From a virus: 26,977 nucleotides of DNA. Where the stretch lies: positions 1 to 26,977 of IMG/VR virus record IMGVR_UViG_3300028925_004769; one strand, given 5' to 3'. The translations under genes were made by a program, and so were the position numbers. This document shows positions 8,708 through 16,663 of this stretch, in pieces (the stretch's first letter is position 1; every line of letters begins with the position of its first letter). A model generated the notes under the pieces. It saw only the letters and a list, made by a program, of their open reading frames with translations. It had not been told where the DNA came from and searched no databases.

Positions 8708-10543
8708 TTAGTTTCTTTGAGTTAAAACTCCTTGAGATTCTGTATATTCTATATTAAACATTACTAATCCTTTTTCTTGGTCTAAAGATACAACTTCTGA
8801 ATTAGTTATTATAACAGGTTTATACATTGTTTTATCAGGTCTTAAATATGTGTTTAATGACTGAAGATGATAGGCAGCATCAGCTCTATAGTCCTCCTCC
8901 TCTACAAATGCACTCCTTTCTTCTATCCAAACATTAGGGGATTGAAGGATTTCTCGTAGCCATTTAGATTCTACTGCAGTTAATGGTTCTGTATATGCAC
9001 TACCATTTATTTTCGCATCAACACTTAGAACCTCTGTACCACCTTGATAAGTATTCCAACCTCTCATTCCATCATTATAATAATCTCCTGTACCTAAAGC
9101 AGTACCTCCACTTGTATCATCTTGCATAAAAAATCTATTAGGTAATTTAGTTTCCATGAATGATTTATTTGAGCTTATAGCTTCAACTACATTCCTCCTA
9201 GCAATATAAGTATCTATTCCTCCTGCTGTGTTAAGCCAATGAAATGTAATTGGTTGAAATAATTCTTTTTTATCTGAATTGCTATTATCTTCTCTATTTA
9301 TAGAAAACCAATAAACAGAACTATGCCTCTTAGCTTCCCATACATTAGGGCTACCTACATTAGTGTTATAGTTTCCTCTAACATAAACTCTATAATGACT
9401 TGTATTTGCTGTTATTGGAGTTACTGTAGTTGAATAAGGATAAATAGAATTTTGTGGTGCGTAAGCGTGTGAATTTATATAATCAGGAGCAACATTCTGA
9501 ACAGCTACCTGATTTTGGTTGTGTTTAAAAGCAGTTGCACCTTGTAATTGAAAAGTATGAGATATATCCGAGCATATTATATCAGTTCCTGCAGAATTGT
9601 TCCAATTACTACCCAATACAAAATTTGCTCCAACGCTTCCATCTTTATTATACGCTTGACCATAAACTTCGTACAGATTATAAAAATCTGTGTCATCAGA
9701 ACCGTTTAAAGCTTCTTTAACATAGAAGTATAAATTACAAGATTGACTTGTAGGGTTTAAAGGAAGCATATATTCGGGAGCGCTGTCTACTATTCTTGTA
9801 GAATTTGGACAATTGGTCATAGCCCTCCTTCTGCTTGTTACAGATGGAGCATTTCTATTTAACACTCTCATTTGATTTAAGTATGGATTTTCACTAAAAG
9901 AAGGTACGCTGTTTATAACCCTTATTTTATCTGCTGAAGCTAAGTTATTAGAAGCTAACACTAATTCCCCATTAGCATCTAAAACTTCAAAATCAACATA
10001 AACCTGTATAGTTCTATAACATCCGTTTGCAGTAACATTATAAGGACTTACAGCTTCTGTAACATTATCCTGCTTTTGTTTTCCTCCATTCATTCCACCC
10101 CAATCTGATGTTTCCCACGAACCTTTACCAATAGGGACTAACGAATAAGATAATTGGTCTGCAACCATTCTCTGTATATCTATAGTGAATCTTTGACCTG
10201 TAGCTATTGTACCATTTACTATATTATTGTTGGGTATATCCCTAGACTTTCTTATCTCTCCAATAAAATCCCAATTAGCGTTCAATCCTGTAGGAGTAGG
10301 GTATTTTGAAGTTCCAAATACTCTAAATAAAGCATTAACAACATCTCCTTCTGCAGTAGGTATTGACATTTCATCTATTATAGTACCTGATGTTGTTTTC
10401 CATATTACCTGATAAATAATAGGCATATTAGCTGATACTAAATAATTACCATTAAAACTTTCCTGTTGATTATACATATCATCTCCTGAACCCCATATTG
10501 GTTGCTGACCATATATTACTGTACCTCTTATTGCTGTTGCCAT
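8708..10543 (-). CDS. Putative tail structural protein, 611 aa
   Basis: A strand-rich protein with many Asn, Ser, Thr and aromatic residues and no signal peptide, membrane segment or visible catalytic motif. Recognisable stretches are FHWLNTAGGIDTYIARRN (about 427-444) and LTAVESKWLREILQSPNVWI (about 524-543), followed by KPVIITNSEVVSLDQEKGL and a final beta hairpin. That ending resembles structural tail proteins in which a C-terminal beta-sandwich packs on neighbours. It is followed after 1 base by the 1032-aa tail protein and preceded by the LamG-bearing protein, with almost no spacing. I infer a tail-tip or tail-tube-associated structural protein; I cannot name the exact component. Confidence 0.5.
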   Translation of the reverse strand: MATAIRGTVIYGQQPIWGSGDDMYNQQESFNGNYLVSANMPIIYQVIWKTTSGTIIDEMSIPTAEGDVVNALFRVFGTSKYPTPTGLNANWDFIGEIRKSRDIPNNNIVNGTIATGQRFTIDIQRMVADQLSYSLVPIGKGSWETSDWGGMNGGKQKQDNVTEAVSPYNVTANGCYRTIQVYVDFEVLDANGELVLASNNLASADKIRVINSVPSFSENPYLNQMRVLNRNAPSVTSRRRAMTNCPNSTRIVDSAPEYMLPLNPTSQSCNLYFYVKEALNGSDDTDFYNLYEVYGQAYNKDGSVGANFVLGSNWNNSAGTDIICSDISHTFQLQGATAFKHNQNQVAVQNVAPDYINSHAYAPQNSIYPYSTTVTPITANTSHYRVYVRGNYNTNVGSPNVWEAKRHSSVYWFSINREDNSNSDKKELFQPITFHWLNTAGGIDTYIARRNVVEAISSNKSFMETKLPNRFFMQDDTSGGTALGTGDYYNDGMRGWNTYQGGTEVLSVDAKINGSAYTEPLTAVESKWLREILQSPNVWIEERSAFVEEEDYRADAAYHLQSLNTYLRPDKTMYKPVIITNSEVVSLDQEKGLVMFNIEYTESQGVLTQRN

Positions 10544-10546
10544 ATC

Positions 10547-12463
10547 TTAATATATTTTATATTTTTTATTTAAGTAATCTTGTATCTTTGAGATTTCAGA
10601 TGTACTTAAAGCTCTATTGTAAATTATTATCTCTTGAATATTTCCATCTAAATATCCTAAATGCGTTCCACTTCCTATTTTAAATTTAGCAGAATTATAT
10701 GTTTGTGAAGGGTTGTAACCCGACATAGTGCTACTCATAGTTTCAGCATTATTATACTGAAGGCTTAAATTAGCAGTCGCTGAGTCTAGCTTCATAGTTG
10801 ATATATGATATTTTGAACTATCTCCATTAGATATTCTTCTAGCGTTCCATTCTCCTGCAGCACCTGCACCATCATTTACATGACAATATATTCTCTCAGA
10901 AGAACTCCCTAAACATAACTCTACATTTCCAAATTCATAAGAAAAATATGAACCTTCTTCTGAGTTAGGAGAAAAATCTATTATACTTGAAGCAGACATA
11001 TTTGTCATAGTTGCATCATTAGAATTTGTACTATCATCAGGTATTGTAGGGAATACAGCACCATCTCCCATTCTCCACCAACCAATAAGGTTTGAAGAAC
11101 TAGATGTTAAAGCTGTTAAGTCATTAGGATTTTTTGAATTATAAATCTCAATAACCTCAGCATTACTTAATTGTTTATCGTAAACACTACACTCATCTAA
11201 AAGTCCAACATAAGGATTGGTGTTACCTTGACCTAAGTCAAGATTAGATGTGGTTTGTTGCATACTATTGTAAGTACCAACGGTAGAAGGAGCATCTTGA
11301 GATTCTACTCCATTTATATATATTCTCATTCCTGCAGCAGTACCACTACCATCATAAGTAGCTGTATATAACTCCCATTCCCCTTTCTGCTGACTAGGAG
11401 TTACTTTAGCCTGTATAAGTCCTCCTGTTGCATTATCAAAAATTCTAAACACAATTTGTCCATTTGAATAACCCGGATTAAAAGAATATTCTTTATTATT
11501 AGCTTCCCATTTTTCTAGCCACCCTCTCCATGGTTGTGTAGGGTCATTGTTAGCCCAAACATTAAGACTAAATGGTTTATCAGTCCCTGCTCCATCATTA
11601 AATGAAAAAAGCTGACCTCCTGAGCCTCCTGCAGGATTTCCACAAGTAACAAATTCAGTATATCCTAAAAATCTTGTAGAATATTTATTTTCAAATGCAG
11701 GAGTTACGGGGGTTGCTTGTGCAACTGTAAATACAGTTAAGTCAGTATTTATAGGGCTATTATTAACTGATTCTAATTCATCAGTACTCCCATTAAACTT
11801 TATTCTTGTTTTATCTGAAGCTCCCCCACCATAAGTATATCTTAATGGTTGTCCACTTGAAGATAATTGTGCTACTCCATTAGCATTCCCTGAACCATCT
11901 CCAATAGCACTTACTTTTTTAGTAGGAATACTAAATGTAACATTACTATCTGCCCTTAACCAAGAAGCTAAACCACTTATTTGATTTGGGTAGTTAGATA
12001 CAGGTGCAAAGCACTTACTGAAGATTCTGTACCCAAAATTCATCTTTAATTGAAGAAGTTGGTCATTAGCAACCTCTTTTTTTCTCTCAATAACTAAACT
12101 GCCATCCATTAAGTAAGCTATAGTTGATACATTGCCTGTAGCTCCCCTCATGTAGGTCTTGAGGAACATATCTAGCCACTCGTTAGCTAAATCCTGAAGA
12201 TTATCCCATCTCTGCTCTATACTTTCGTTTTTTTGTGCTGTTCTGTTATATAAGTCTGAAAAATAAACCTCAAATGAGTATTCCTCCCAACCATTTCTAG
12301 GAGTTAATTCAGGGTAAACTGAATCAGGTGGAGTTATAAGTAAAGAAGGGTACTGAGTATTATGATTATCGTTAAATTCATCCGTATATCCAAAGAACTT
12401 ATCTCCATAAGTCCATTTATCCTTCATTGTTGATACTATATCTGTTAATCTTACTATTGCCAT
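10547..12463 (-). CDS. Tail protein with a LamG lectin domain nested inside a second LamG-like domain, 638 aa
   Basis: Residues 1-158 form an alpha/beta domain (YPSLLITPPD, WEEYSFEVYFSD, WDNLQDLANEWLDMF) that looks like a tail terminator or completion protein. Residues about 159-256 start a concanavalin-like lectin domain (ISGLASWLRADSNVTF, TRIKFNGSTDELES, LTVFTVAQA). Before that fold is finished, residues about 257-500 form a complete LamG domain: FLGYTEFVTCG, WELYTATYDGSGTAAGMRIYI, YVGLLDECSVYDKQLSNAEV and NLIGWWRMGDG. The first fold then resumes at about 501 and closes with LDGNIQEIIIYNRALSTSEI. LamG domains in virions usually bind surface glycans, so this is likely a decorated tail protein helping adsorption. 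It starts one base after the stop of the chaperone frameshift frame. Confidence 0.7.
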   Translation of the reverse strand: MAIVRLTDIVSTMKDKWTYGDKFFGYTDEFNDNHNTQYPSLLITPPDSVYPELTPRNGWEEYSFEVYFSDLYNRTAQKNESIEQRWDNLQDLANEWLDMFLKTYMRGATGNVSTIAYLMDGSLVIERKKEVANDQLLQLKMNFGYRIFSKCFAPVSNYPNQISGLASWLRADSNVTFSIPTKKVSAIGDGSGNANGVAQLSSSGQPLRYTYGGGASDKTRIKFNGSTDELESVNNSPINTDLTVFTVAQATPVTPAFENKYSTRFLGYTEFVTCGNPAGGSGGQLFSFNDGAGTDKPFSLNVWANNDPTQPWRGWLEKWEANNKEYSFNPGYSNGQIVFRIFDNATGGLIQAKVTPSQQKGEWELYTATYDGSGTAAGMRIYINGVESQDAPSTVGTYNSMQQTTSNLDLGQGNTNPYVGLLDECSVYDKQLSNAEVIEIYNSKNPNDLTALTSSSSNLIGWWRMGDGAVFPTIPDDSTNSNDATMTNMSASSIIDFSPNSEEGSYFSYEFGNVELCLGSSSERIYCHVNDGAGAAGEWNARRISNGDSSKYHISTMKLDSATANLSLQYNNAETMSSTMSGYNPSQTYNSAKFKIGSGTHLGYLDGNIQEIIIYNRALSTSEISKIQDYLNKKYKIY

Positions 12464-12464
12464 G

Positions 12465-12788
12465 TTACATTATTTTGTTTGGATTGTGAATTTTCTCTTG
12501 AACCTTAGACTCGTATGTGTTTTTTGCTGTTACCCAACTAAGGTATGTCATAACATTATAAAGATTAGTATCTTTTACACTATCTATACCATTTTTACCA
12601 TTTATATTGAATACAGCTTTCTCGGCTAACATATAAAGACTGTTAAGCCAACCAAATGGAGCTATATATGCTTTATATAATCCTGTTGTATTCACAGTTC
12701 CTGTACTTGTAGTTTTTTCTCCGAATATGTACGGAAAAGTGTCGTTAATTTTTCGCTTTGATGAGTCAAAAAAAAACTGAACTCCCAA
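12465..12788 (-). CDS. Frameshift extension of the tail assembly chaperone (gpT-like), -1 frame
   Basis: This frame is open from upstream of the T9 run to a stop at 12465-12467. It has no ATG; the only possible start near its 5' end is a TTG inside the upstream gene, so separate initiation is unlikely. A ribosome decoding 211 codons of the 236-codon gene and slipping back one base on T TTT TTT would add about 101 residues and make a protein of about 312 aa. The extension is Tyr/Asn-rich and contains two short hydrophobic helices (LYKAYIAPFGWLNSLYMLAEKA, given in part). In gpG-T proteins the T part recruits the tail tube protein. It stops one base before the next gene. The ORF coordinates include the TTG. 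Confidence 0.6.
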   Translation of the reverse strand: MGVQFFFDSSKRKINDTFPYIFGEKTTSTGTVNTTGLYKAYIAPFGWLNSLYMLAEKAVFNINGKNGIDSVKDTNLYNVMTYLSWVTAKNTYESKVQEKIHNPNKIM

Positions 12789-13402
12789 ATAATATCCATT
12801 GTAAGTTTTCTGAATTTATCTGCCTTTTCAGGTATTAGTTCTTCATCATACTCCTCATCTGCTCTCCTGCATAGTATCGCCATCTGTTCAGGAAGAATAT
12901 CATACCTTCCGTTCTCCATATCAGTAATATACATTTCTAATTGAGTAGATTCAATAAAATCTCCATAAGTTTCTTTTCTAAAAAACTCAGAAGGGAAATT
13001 ATAAGTTTCTCCATCAAATTCAAATGACTTCATTCCTTTAGGCTCGTATTCCTTAGTCAATGTATTTATACATCCTATAACTTCTGTAATTTGACTCACA
13101 TCAATCAGATCAACTTCTTCTTTTGTTAATCCTGTTATATATGAGAATATATCTGCATTCATTCTCAGTATTTGTGAGTTATTAAGCTCTACACTATCAT
13201 TTAAAACTGACATGTAGTTATCACTAATAAGTTCATGAGTCTTATCTTTCTTTACTCCTGATTCTTCAGAAGCTCTTTCATAATGTTTCTTTATTATTGT
13301 AGATAATTCCCCCCAATACTTAACAGATATATCTTTCCATTCAACAGGAATTACTACATCTCTCTCTATATTTTGGCTTTTCAGGCTAATTGTTATGCTC
13401 AT
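12692..13402 (-). CDS. Tail assembly chaperone, gpG-like, 236 aa
   Basis: A mostly helical, acidic protein without membrane segments. It begins MSITISLKSQNIERDVVIP and has a middle section LTKEEVDLIDVSQITEVIG with repeated short helices. The last 25 codons overlap a -1 frame ORF that stays open for another 100 codons, and a run of nine T lies in the overlap. This is the classical layout of phage tail assembly chaperones (lambda gpG and gpG-T), which coat the tape measure before the tail tube forms. The assignment rests mainly on this overlap geometry, on size and on position just before the tail genes; sequence similarity alone did not tell me. The start overlaps the upstream gene by 17 bases. 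Confidence 0.6.
   Translation of the reverse strand: MSITISLKSQNIERDVVIPVEWKDISVKYWGELSTIIKKHYERASEESGVKKDKTHELISDNYMSVLNDSVELNNSQILRMNADIFSYITGLTKEEVDLIDVSQITEVIGCINTLTKEYEPKGMKSFEFDGETYNFPSEFFRKETYGDFIESTQLEMYITDMENGRYDILPEQMAILCRRADEEYDEELIPEKADKFRKLTMDIIWEFSFFLTHQSEKLTTLFRTYSEKKLQVQEL
12770..12776 (-). promoter_or_regulatory. Probable -1 ribosomal frameshift slippery heptamer T TTT TTT
   Basis: The minus strand has nine consecutive T (12776 to 12768). In the frame of the 236-aa chaperone the codons are AGT TTT TTT TTG ACT, so the heptamer T TTT TTT is in the register needed for a simultaneous -1 slip, and the next frame continues as TTT GAC TCA. I see no convincing downstream stem-loop or pseudoknot, and no clear Shine-Dalgarno-like stimulator upstream, so efficiency cannot be judged. 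The run could in principle be a slippage-prone sequence error, but the overlapping open frames and the tail context favour programmed frameshifting. Confidence 0.6.
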
Positions 13403-13814
13403 TCTGTGTTTTTTGGTTAGTTAGTATTTCTCTCTGTATTTCTTCTTTTTGCTGAATATCATCTAGTATATCTGTTGTTTCTCCTACAAAATCTACTGTT
13501 GTTTCAAACAAATCTTCTGATAATTCATTAATTAAATCGCTGTTTTCATCATTTTTCACTCCCTCCAAGAAACCAATAGTAGCATAAAGCATTAAATTAG
13601 GAGTCATATAAGCCCATTCAGTCCTCCTGTTGGATGAAACCAACATATTGTTAAATGAATTAGTGTATGTTATGATATTTGCTATTATCTCATTGAAACC
13701 TAAGAATTTACTACTCTCATACCCTTCAGTAGCAGTATATACAGTACCTTGAACAAACTTCACATATTTGTGTATCATTTCTTCGTGTTTACCATTTAAA
13801 CTACTTACATCCAT
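13386..13814 (-). CDS. Hypothetical protein, 142 aa, between terminase and tail chaperone
   Basis: I do not recognise the family. The protein is predicted to be helical and acidic, with a hydrophobic core section NLMLYATIGFLEGV (about residues 74-87) too short and polar-flanked to be a clear membrane segment. The last 30 residues are Gln/Glu/Asn-rich and probably a coiled or disordered tail. It overlaps the chaperone start by 17 bases, so translation is probably coupled, and it follows the terminase large subunit gene after 65 bases. A virion-assembly role is suggested by position only. Confidence 0.6.
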   Translation of the reverse strand: MDVSSLNGKHEEMIHKYVKFVQGTVYTATEGYESSKFLGFNEIIANIITYTNSFNNMLVSSNRRTEWAYMTPNLMLYATIGFLEGVKNDENSDLINELSEDLFETTVDFVGETTDILDDIQQKEEIQREILTNQKTQNEHNN

Positions 13815-13879
13815 AATTTATTCCTATTTCTTCGCAATTATATGACTTTTTTTCTTAACAACCTAGTAAAATTAGTAAA

Positions 13880-15343
13880 TCAAGAAAAATAAACTACTTT
13901 TGAGCCACTCCACATATTATTATTTACAGCCATCACTAGACAATCTACCATATCATCATGTTTTGCAGAAGGAAACCTCACTAGCTGCTGTAAAAACTCC
14001 TCGTTCCATTTCCCTTTGAGTAAACTAACTCTACCTGACTCTAAAGAGGCAGAAATATCTTGTACTCTTGCTACTTTATCCTTAGATGGTGGTTTATCTT
14101 CTTTTACATTGAGTCCTGTTTCCTTTTTAAGGGTTTGAACGATAGATTTACCTGATGCTTTAGGTTCAACATATATTCTACTTCTATTTGTGTATCCATT
14201 TTTCGCTACCCATTGCTGAATGAATTTAATTAAGTCAGGAAACTCTTTATAAACATTAATACAATCAATTATCTGCCATTTATTGTTTTTATATGTATAT
14301 GCTAGTAGTGCAGAGGGGTCATTCTTCTCATTTGCAGTATATGCAGGGTCTATAACGAAATCAACTGTAGTTTGTTCTCCCATATCTCCCATCTTATGGT
14401 TATCTATGTTTAGCCACTCTGATTTTATCATTCCTGAGTTTAGAGGTGTAGGAGTTTGCATAAGCTGACCTGCATATCCATAACTTCCTAAAGCTTGCTT
14501 ATAATCATCTAAAATAGCCTTACTGAACCTATCTGTCCAAAACAATCCATTCTCATCATAGTTAGATTCTAGCATTTTAGGCTTAACATCATCTGAAAGT
14601 TCTGCAGGTATGCAAATATGTTGGTATTTCAATCTACTTTGCTTTCCATACAGCAAAAATCCACTTAAATCATCATCATGTATTCTTTGCATAATAATTA
14701 TTCTTACTCCTGTTAGTGGATTATTAAGCCTAGAGTAGAATGTTGTCCTATACCATTCGTTTGCGTTCTCTCTCTCTATCTCTGATGCAGCGTGTTGTGG
14801 GGAAACAGGGTCATCTACAAGTAGAAAGTCCCCTCCTTGCCCTGTAACAGTACCTCCTACTGATGTTGCTCTCCTTACTCCTAAGAAATTATTCTCGTAT
14901 CTTGATTTTAGATTCTGATCTTTCTTAATGTAAAATAAATCTCCCCATCTTGCTTTAAACCATTCTGAGTTTATAATATCTCTACTTCTTGTTGAATGTT
15001 CTATTGAAAGCTCTGCAGAATAAGAGGCTGTTATGAATCTGAACTTAGGGTTCTTTATCCAAGCCCATACAGGAAACATAACAGTAACTAGAAGTGATTT
15101 TGTAGAACGAAATGGTATATTAATTACAATATCTTTCGTTTTAGGTTTATTAGCTATTATTCTTTCTGCTTCTTCTTGTAAAATATCACATAAATATTTA
15201 TGATGCCAATTAGTAGACAATTCAATAGAAGGTTCAACAATATGCCACGCTTGTTGAAAGAACTCATAGAATGATAGTTCGCATAACTTCTTTTCTAATG
15301 CAAATTTTAACTGATTATCAGTTATTGTTGTTAAGCTCATCAA
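13880..15343 (-). CDS. terL: Terminase large subunit, 487 aa
   Basis: The packaging motor ATPase and nuclease. ATPase motifs: a Walker A-like loop INIPFRSTKS (residues about 74-83; RSTKS is a variant of the usual GxGKS), an adenine/strand region FRFITASYSAELS, Walker B FLLVDDP (173-179) and the coupling stretch IIIMQRIHDDDLSG (216-229). The C-terminal RNase H-like nuclease shows acidic residues at D332 (VDFVIDPAYT), E393 (IYVEPKASGKS) and D463, D464 and D467 (HDDMVDCLVMAV). The order and the LVDDP/IHDDDLSG pattern resemble TIGR01630-type terminases. Length is normal. The gene overlaps the small subunit gene by 26 bases. Starts at MMS; the second Met is equally possible. Confidence 0.95.
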   Translation of the reverse strand: MMSLTTITDNQLKFALEKKLCELSFYEFFQQAWHIVEPSIELSTNWHHKYLCDILQEEAERIIANKPKTKDIVINIPFRSTKSLLVTVMFPVWAWIKNPKFRFITASYSAELSIEHSTRSRDIINSEWFKARWGDLFYIKKDQNLKSRYENNFLGVRRATSVGGTVTGQGGDFLLVDDPVSPQHAASEIERENANEWYRTTFYSRLNNPLTGVRIIIMQRIHDDDLSGFLLYGKQSRLKYQHICIPAELSDDVKPKMLESNYDENGLFWTDRFSKAILDDYKQALGSYGYAGQLMQTPTPLNSGMIKSEWLNIDNHKMGDMGEQTTVDFVIDPAYTANEKNDPSALLAYTYKNNKWQIIDCINVYKEFPDLIKFIQQWVAKNGYTNRSRIYVEPKASGKSIVQTLKKETGLNVKEDKPPSKDKVARVQDISASLESGRVSLLKGKWNEEFLQQLVRFPSAKHDDMVDCLVMAVNNNMWSGSKVVYFS

Positions 15344-15725
15344 GTTTAGATCTTAATTCATCAAGACTAACATCATCATTAAGCTCAATCTTAACTTTTT
15401 TGGTTGTATTATCTGTAATTTCAGCAGATGATAATTTAGGAACTGTATAGTTAAGTAGTTTTGAAACTGCATTAATGTAAGCCTCAGGGTTTTGGTCAAA
15501 TAATTTATCTAACGCTAATCTTATCTTAGTTGAATGTCCTTCTAATGCCCAAGTCAAAGCATTTCTGCTAATCTTTGTAGTAACGATATTATTCTTTTCT
15601 CCTTTTTTCCTTCCATCTGTGTTTATCTTACCACCATTTGGAAAGAACTTGTCTGTAGTTTCTTTATAAGGATTGAGTTTATTTATATTGCTCTCTTTAA
15701 GTTTATATCTTTCATCTTCACTCAT
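15318..15725 (-). CDS. terS: Putative terminase small subunit, 135 aa
   Basis: A basic N-terminal half contains GRKKGEKNNIVTTKISRNAL (about residues 38-57), the sort of Gly-Arg-Lys loop followed by helices seen in phage small terminases and DUF5681-like proteins. Then come IRLALDKLFDQNPEAYINAV and KLLNYTVPKLSS (about 68-99), another common small-terminase pattern, and a disordered acidic tail. Small subunits bind the pac or cos site and regulate the large subunit, whose gene overlaps this one by 26 bases. Assignment comes from the motif and the neighbour; sequence divergence makes it moderately sure. Confidence 0.7.
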   Translation of the reverse strand: MSEDERYKLKESNINKLNPYKETTDKFFPNGGKINTDGRKKGEKNNIVTTKISRNALTWALEGHSTKIRLALDKLFDQNPEAYINAVSKLLNYTVPKLSSAEITDNTTKKVKIELNDDVSLDELRSKLDELNNNN

Positions 15726-15728
15726 GTT

Positions 15729-16178
15729 TTATTTATGTAAGTCTTTAATTGAATCTACAATTTTATCTATATATTCATCAAGTTCATCATCTAACATAGA
15801 AGAAGTTAATTTAGCATATTCTCTTTCTTCTTTCTCCTCCTCATCAATTCTCTCATCATCTTCTCTCTTATCTTCTTCTAGCTCCTCCTCTCTTTCTTCT
15901 TCTTTTTCCTCTCTATCATAAGTGAAAAGTAAAGTCATTGATTCTTGTTCTTCTTTTTCAACTTTAACAATAAGTTTACCATCATCATGAAGTTCTTTCA
16001 TTTGTTCTTCAGTAAAGTTGTAAGTCCAATCAATTTCTTCTTCGTATCTTGGCTTTTTTATAGTTTCATCAAGATATTCTTCTTGATTTGCTAATTGGCA
16101 GTCCTCAAGAGTTTCGTACATACACTCTCCGTTCTCTCCCCATTTGTATAATCCTTCTTCGCATTGTTCGCAAGGCAT
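15729..16178 (-). CDS. Hypothetical protein, 149 aa: N-terminal Cys motif, very acidic Glu-rich C-terminal half
   Basis: The first 30 residues hold four cysteines (C3, C6, C19, C27) in MPCEQCEEGLYKWGENGECM..., a CxxC-led start that recurs in proteins of marine Bacteroidota phages as far as I recall. Residues about 88-122 are almost entirely Glu, Asp, Arg and Lys (REEKEEEREEELEEDKRED), probably a charged single helix. The end (LDDELDEYIDKIVDSIKDL) is amphipathic. The mirrored + strand reads as a Ser-rich ORF, a by-product of the GAA/GAG codons. It is the gene just before the terminase pair, at 3 bases spacing. The acidic part might mimic nucleic acid or bind basic proteins, but that is speculation. 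Confidence 0.65.
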   Translation of the reverse strand: MPCEQCEEGLYKWGENGECMYETLEDCQLANQEEYLDETIKKPRYEEEIDWTYNFTEEQMKELHDDGKLIVKVEKEEQESMTLLFTYDREEKEEEREEELEEDKREDDERIDEEEKEEREYAKLTSSMLDDELDEYIDKIVDSIKDLHK

Positions 16179-16212
16179 ATTTTCTATTTTTTAATTTTTT
16201 TTATATTTTTTT

Positions 16213-16611
16213 TTATGATTGGTTGCAATCCCTATAAAGGATTAATGTTCCTGACAGCATATTCACATAGGTAAAGTCAGCCAATATTTCTGAACCTTCC
16301 TTAAATATTAACCCTGAAGTTCCAAACTCAAGTGAAGAAATAATTTGTTCTGATGCTATATTTCCAACTCCAAGAGTTCTAAATTTAGAGTTTTCTAATG
16401 CTACAATTTTATAAACATGAGAATAATCAGCACAGCCCTCTAAGGTAGGTTGCTCTCCCGGAGCATTTGCCCTCCACTCTGTAGTTCCTCCGTTTGAATT
16501 ACTAAGTATTATAGTTTGACAACCACACTTACCATTAACCTCATACGCTAAATCTGCAGTTATAGCAGGAGAAGCTTGTGTAGTTATTATTTCAGGTGGA
16601 TGATAAGCCAT
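16213..16611 (-). CDS. Hypothetical protein, 132 aa, first gene of the late operon
   Basis: A small strand-rich protein with several cysteines (CGCQT, GCADYSH, YRDC) and sections such as SNSNGGTTEWRANAPGEQPT and FGTSGLIFKEGSEILADFTY. It looks like a compact beta-sandwich, and a small virion protein is plausible, but I do not recognise the family. An ATG at 16638 would add nine residues (MFYLCKRKT). I prefer 16611 because the promoter-like site at 16623-16663 would place the transcript start near 16620, downstream of the longer start. The next gene follows after 34 bases. Confidence 0.6.
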   Translation of the reverse strand: MAYHPPEIITTQASPAITADLAYEVNGKCGCQTIILSNSNGGTTEWRANAPGEQPTLEGCADYSHVYKIVALENSKFRTLGVGNIASEQIISSLEFGTSGLIFKEGSEILADFTYVNMLSGTLILYRDCNQS

Positions 16612-16622
16612 AGTTTTTCTTT

Positions 16623-16663
16623 TGCACAAATAAAACAAAATATTTTATATATCCTACGAAACT
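16623..16663 (-). promoter_or_regulatory. Promoter-like site for the late operon (shared with 26628-26665)
   Basis: Reading the minus strand, AGTTTCGTAGG is followed by 18 bases and then TTTATTTGTGCA. The same arrangement (AGTTTGGTAGG, 15 bases, TTTATTTGCACA) precedes the replication operon. TTTATTTG differs by one base from the Bacteroidota -7 consensus TAnnTTTG, and a TTTG-like -33 box lies at a near-consensus distance in the right-hand copy; the left copy has TTTC there. The predicted transcript start would lie about 10 bases before the ATG at 16611. Not proven. Confidence 0.45.

Noticed and set aside
10547-12463. Diversity-generating retroelement target in the lectin protein
   Set aside because: I found no template repeat or reverse transcriptase, and the lectin folds look LamG-like, not C-type lectin.
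12465-12788. Independent 107-aa gene starting at TTG
   Set aside because: The TTG lies inside the upstream gene with no ATG nearby; frameshift from the upstream gene explains it better.
15673-15921. A Ser-rich + strand frame of 82 codons
   Set aside because: It is the complement of the GAA/GAG-rich part of the acidic protein; low-complexity mirror, not a gene.
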